Shown here: positions 62,898 to 64,000 of the stretch, one piece after another
Numbering within the stretch: the stretch's first letter is position 1
Layout of the letters: the number at the start of each line of letters is the position of its first letter
Source of the DNA: Mesobacillus foraminis
GTDB lineage: Bacteria; Bacillota; Bacilli; Bacillales; Cytobacillaceae
NCBI RefSeq assembly: GCF_004340465.1
Contig: NZ_SLVV01000001.1
Span: 286,119-350,118 of the forward strand
Direction of reading: 5' to 3'
DNA: 64,000 nucleotides
The notes under the pieces: generated by a model
What the model was told of the DNA's origin: nothing
The model's database searches: none
Seen by the model: the letters and a program-made list of their open reading frames with translations, nothing else
Translations under genes and position numbers: made by a program

Positions 62898-64000
62898 TTG
62901 GACATATTTAACTTGGTTTGGATAGCCATTTTAATTGCTTTTACTGCATTTTTTGTTGTTTCAGAATTTGCGATTGTGAAAGTGAGAAGTTCCAGAATTG
63001 ATCAGTTAATTGAAGAAGGCAACAGAAAGGCACTGGCGGCGAAAAAAGTCATTACGAACCTGGATGAATACTTGTCCGCCTGCCAGCTCGGAATCACGAT
63101 TACAGCCCTTGGAATTGGCTGGCTTGGAGAACCTACTGTTGCCAGCATCCTTCGGCCAATTTTCAAGAATTTTGAAATACCCGAATCTGTCGGACATTTC
63201 TTGTCAGTTGGCATCGCCTTTGTAGTTATAACCTTTTTACATGTGGTGGTTGGTGAACTGGCTCCAAAAACCCTGGCGATACAAAAGGCTGAAAAGGTTA
63301 CGCTGTATACTGCAGGCCCGCTTATCTGGTTCTATAAAGGGATGTATCCATTCATCTGGGCTTTAAATGGTTCTGCCCGCATTCTTAGCCGTTCTGTTGG
63401 GCTTAAACCCGTTTCGGAACATGAACTTGCTCACTCAGAAGAAGAACTTCGCATCATTCTGTCTGAAAGCTTAAAAAGTGGCGAGATAAACCAATCAGAG
63501 TTTAAGTATGTAAATAAAATATTTGAGTTTGATAACCGGATTGCAAAGGAAATAATGGTTCCCCGAACAGAGATCATTTCCATGCCTCAGGAGGAAACAC
63601 TGGAGATGTTTCTGAATGTAGTCAAGGAAGAGAAATTTACACGTTATCCAATTATTGATGGAGATAAGGACCATATCATCGGCCTGGTCAATATTAAGGA
63701 AGTCATGACCGATTTAATCGCAAATCCGGATGCAAGCAACAAAACTCTTTCCGACTATTGCCGCCCTATCATCAGGGTAATTGATACAATCCCTGTTCAC
63801 GACTTGCTTGTAAAAATGCAAAAGGACAGAATCCATATGGCCATACTGATGGATGAATATGGCGGGACTTCGGGACTGGTGACAGTAGAGGATATACTGG
63901 AGGAAATTGTTGGAGAGATCCGGGATGAGTTTGATATGGACGAAGTTCCTGTCGTCCAGAAACTAAATGAGCATCATTTTATCATTGACGCCAAATGCCT
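62898..64000 (+). CDS. CNNM/CorC (HlyC) family membrane protein with CBS pair, partial
   Basis: At least 367 residues, cut by the window end. Four hydrophobic segments form the DUF21/CNNM domain ([43 protein letters not shown]), followed by an acidic helix and the start of a CBS pair ([32 protein letters not shown]) and a second CBS at about 300-350. Relatives such as B. subtilis YhdP (MpfA) export Mg. Start is a TTG at 62898 after AAGGG; a GTG at 62859 abuts GGGAG. A structured leader precedes it. Confidence 0.86.
   Translation, partial: MDIFNLVWIAILIAFTAFFVVSEFAIVKVRSSRIDQLIEEGNRKALAAKKVITNLDEYLSACQLGITITALGIGWLGEPTVASILRPIFKNFEIPESVGHFLSVGIAFVVITFLHVVVGELAPKTLAIQKAEKVTLYTAGPLIWFYKGMYPFIWALNGSARILSRSVGLKPVSEHELAHSEEELRIILSESLKSGEINQSEFKYVNKIFEFDNRIAKEIMVPRTEIISMPQEETLEMFLNVVKEEKFTRYPIIDGDKDHIIGLVNIKEVMTDLIANPDASNKTLSDYCRPIIRVIDTIPVHDLLVKMQKDRIHMAILMDEYGGTSGLVTVEDILEEIVGEIRDEFDMDEVPVVQKLNEHHFIIDAKC

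Noticed and set aside
1-64000. Prophage, insertion sequence or integrative element
   Set aside because: No transposase, integrase, recombinase, capsid or plasmid genes, and gene order largely follows the Bacillus chromosomal backbone.

Overview
The window reads as chromosomal DNA of an endospore-forming member of the Bacillaceae. Evidence is AGGAGG-type ribosome binding sites, an alpha/beta SASP gene behind a sigma-G-type promoter, spore genes (YheC/YheD, YheE, YhaL, YjcZ-type peptides) and a gene order that follows the yhe-hemZ-yha-prsA-scoC-trpP-serC-hit-ecs-yhaA-yhfA-hmoB-hemEH-yhf block of Bacillus subtilis. A Mesobacillus- or Cytobacillus-like host is my inference. I see no transposase, integrase, phage gene, rRNA, CRISPR array or standard tRNA.

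Layout. 1-555: 52-bp tandem repeats. 555-11641: an M48 protease, two ABC importers (an SsuABC-like set and a TrpXYZ-like set), then lcfB, lplJ, yhfI and yhfH. 11866-17515: hemH-hemE, the haem monooxygenase hmoB, transporter yhfA and amidohydrolase yhaA; hemY is not beside hemEH. 17543-23622: ecsC, ecsB, ecsA, hit, serC and trpP, with repeats breaking up the ecs genes and a TRAP-like binding site covering the trpP ribosome binding site. 23677-33065: small membrane and sporulation genes, scoC, the foldase prsA, the RNase yhaM and the SbcCD-like pair yhaO-yhaN. 33384-40591: ABC exporter yhaQP, yhzD, yhaR, hemZ, yhaX and yheA.

40807-45804 holds four ATP-grasp genes of the YheC/YheD family, translationally coupled by ATGA overlaps, behind a sigma-K-like promoter and followed by yheE. 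45853-53858: a CstR-like regulator, yxkF-msmX, a zinc-ribbon protein, SASP, fumC, a 28-residue membrane peptide, the sigY operon, iadA and an HPr-like protein without its active-site histidine. 53859-64000: a 145-bp repeat block, a class A penicillin-binding protein with a long charged tail, a universal stress protein, an Xre regulator, thiT under a TPP riboswitch, a cation diffusion facilitator, a histidine kinase, a GNAT enzyme, and a CNNM/CBS membrane protein cut by the window end and preceded by a long structured leader.

The most unusual material is non-coding: intergenic tandem repeats with a recurring 51-52 bp period at several loci, whose stem sequences differ between loci while a hairpin followed by a pyrimidine tract is kept. 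Other items worth attention are the ATP-grasp quartet, the TRAP-like site, the CNNM leader, a tRNA-like fold in the SASP leader, and two small genes missed by ordinary gene calling.
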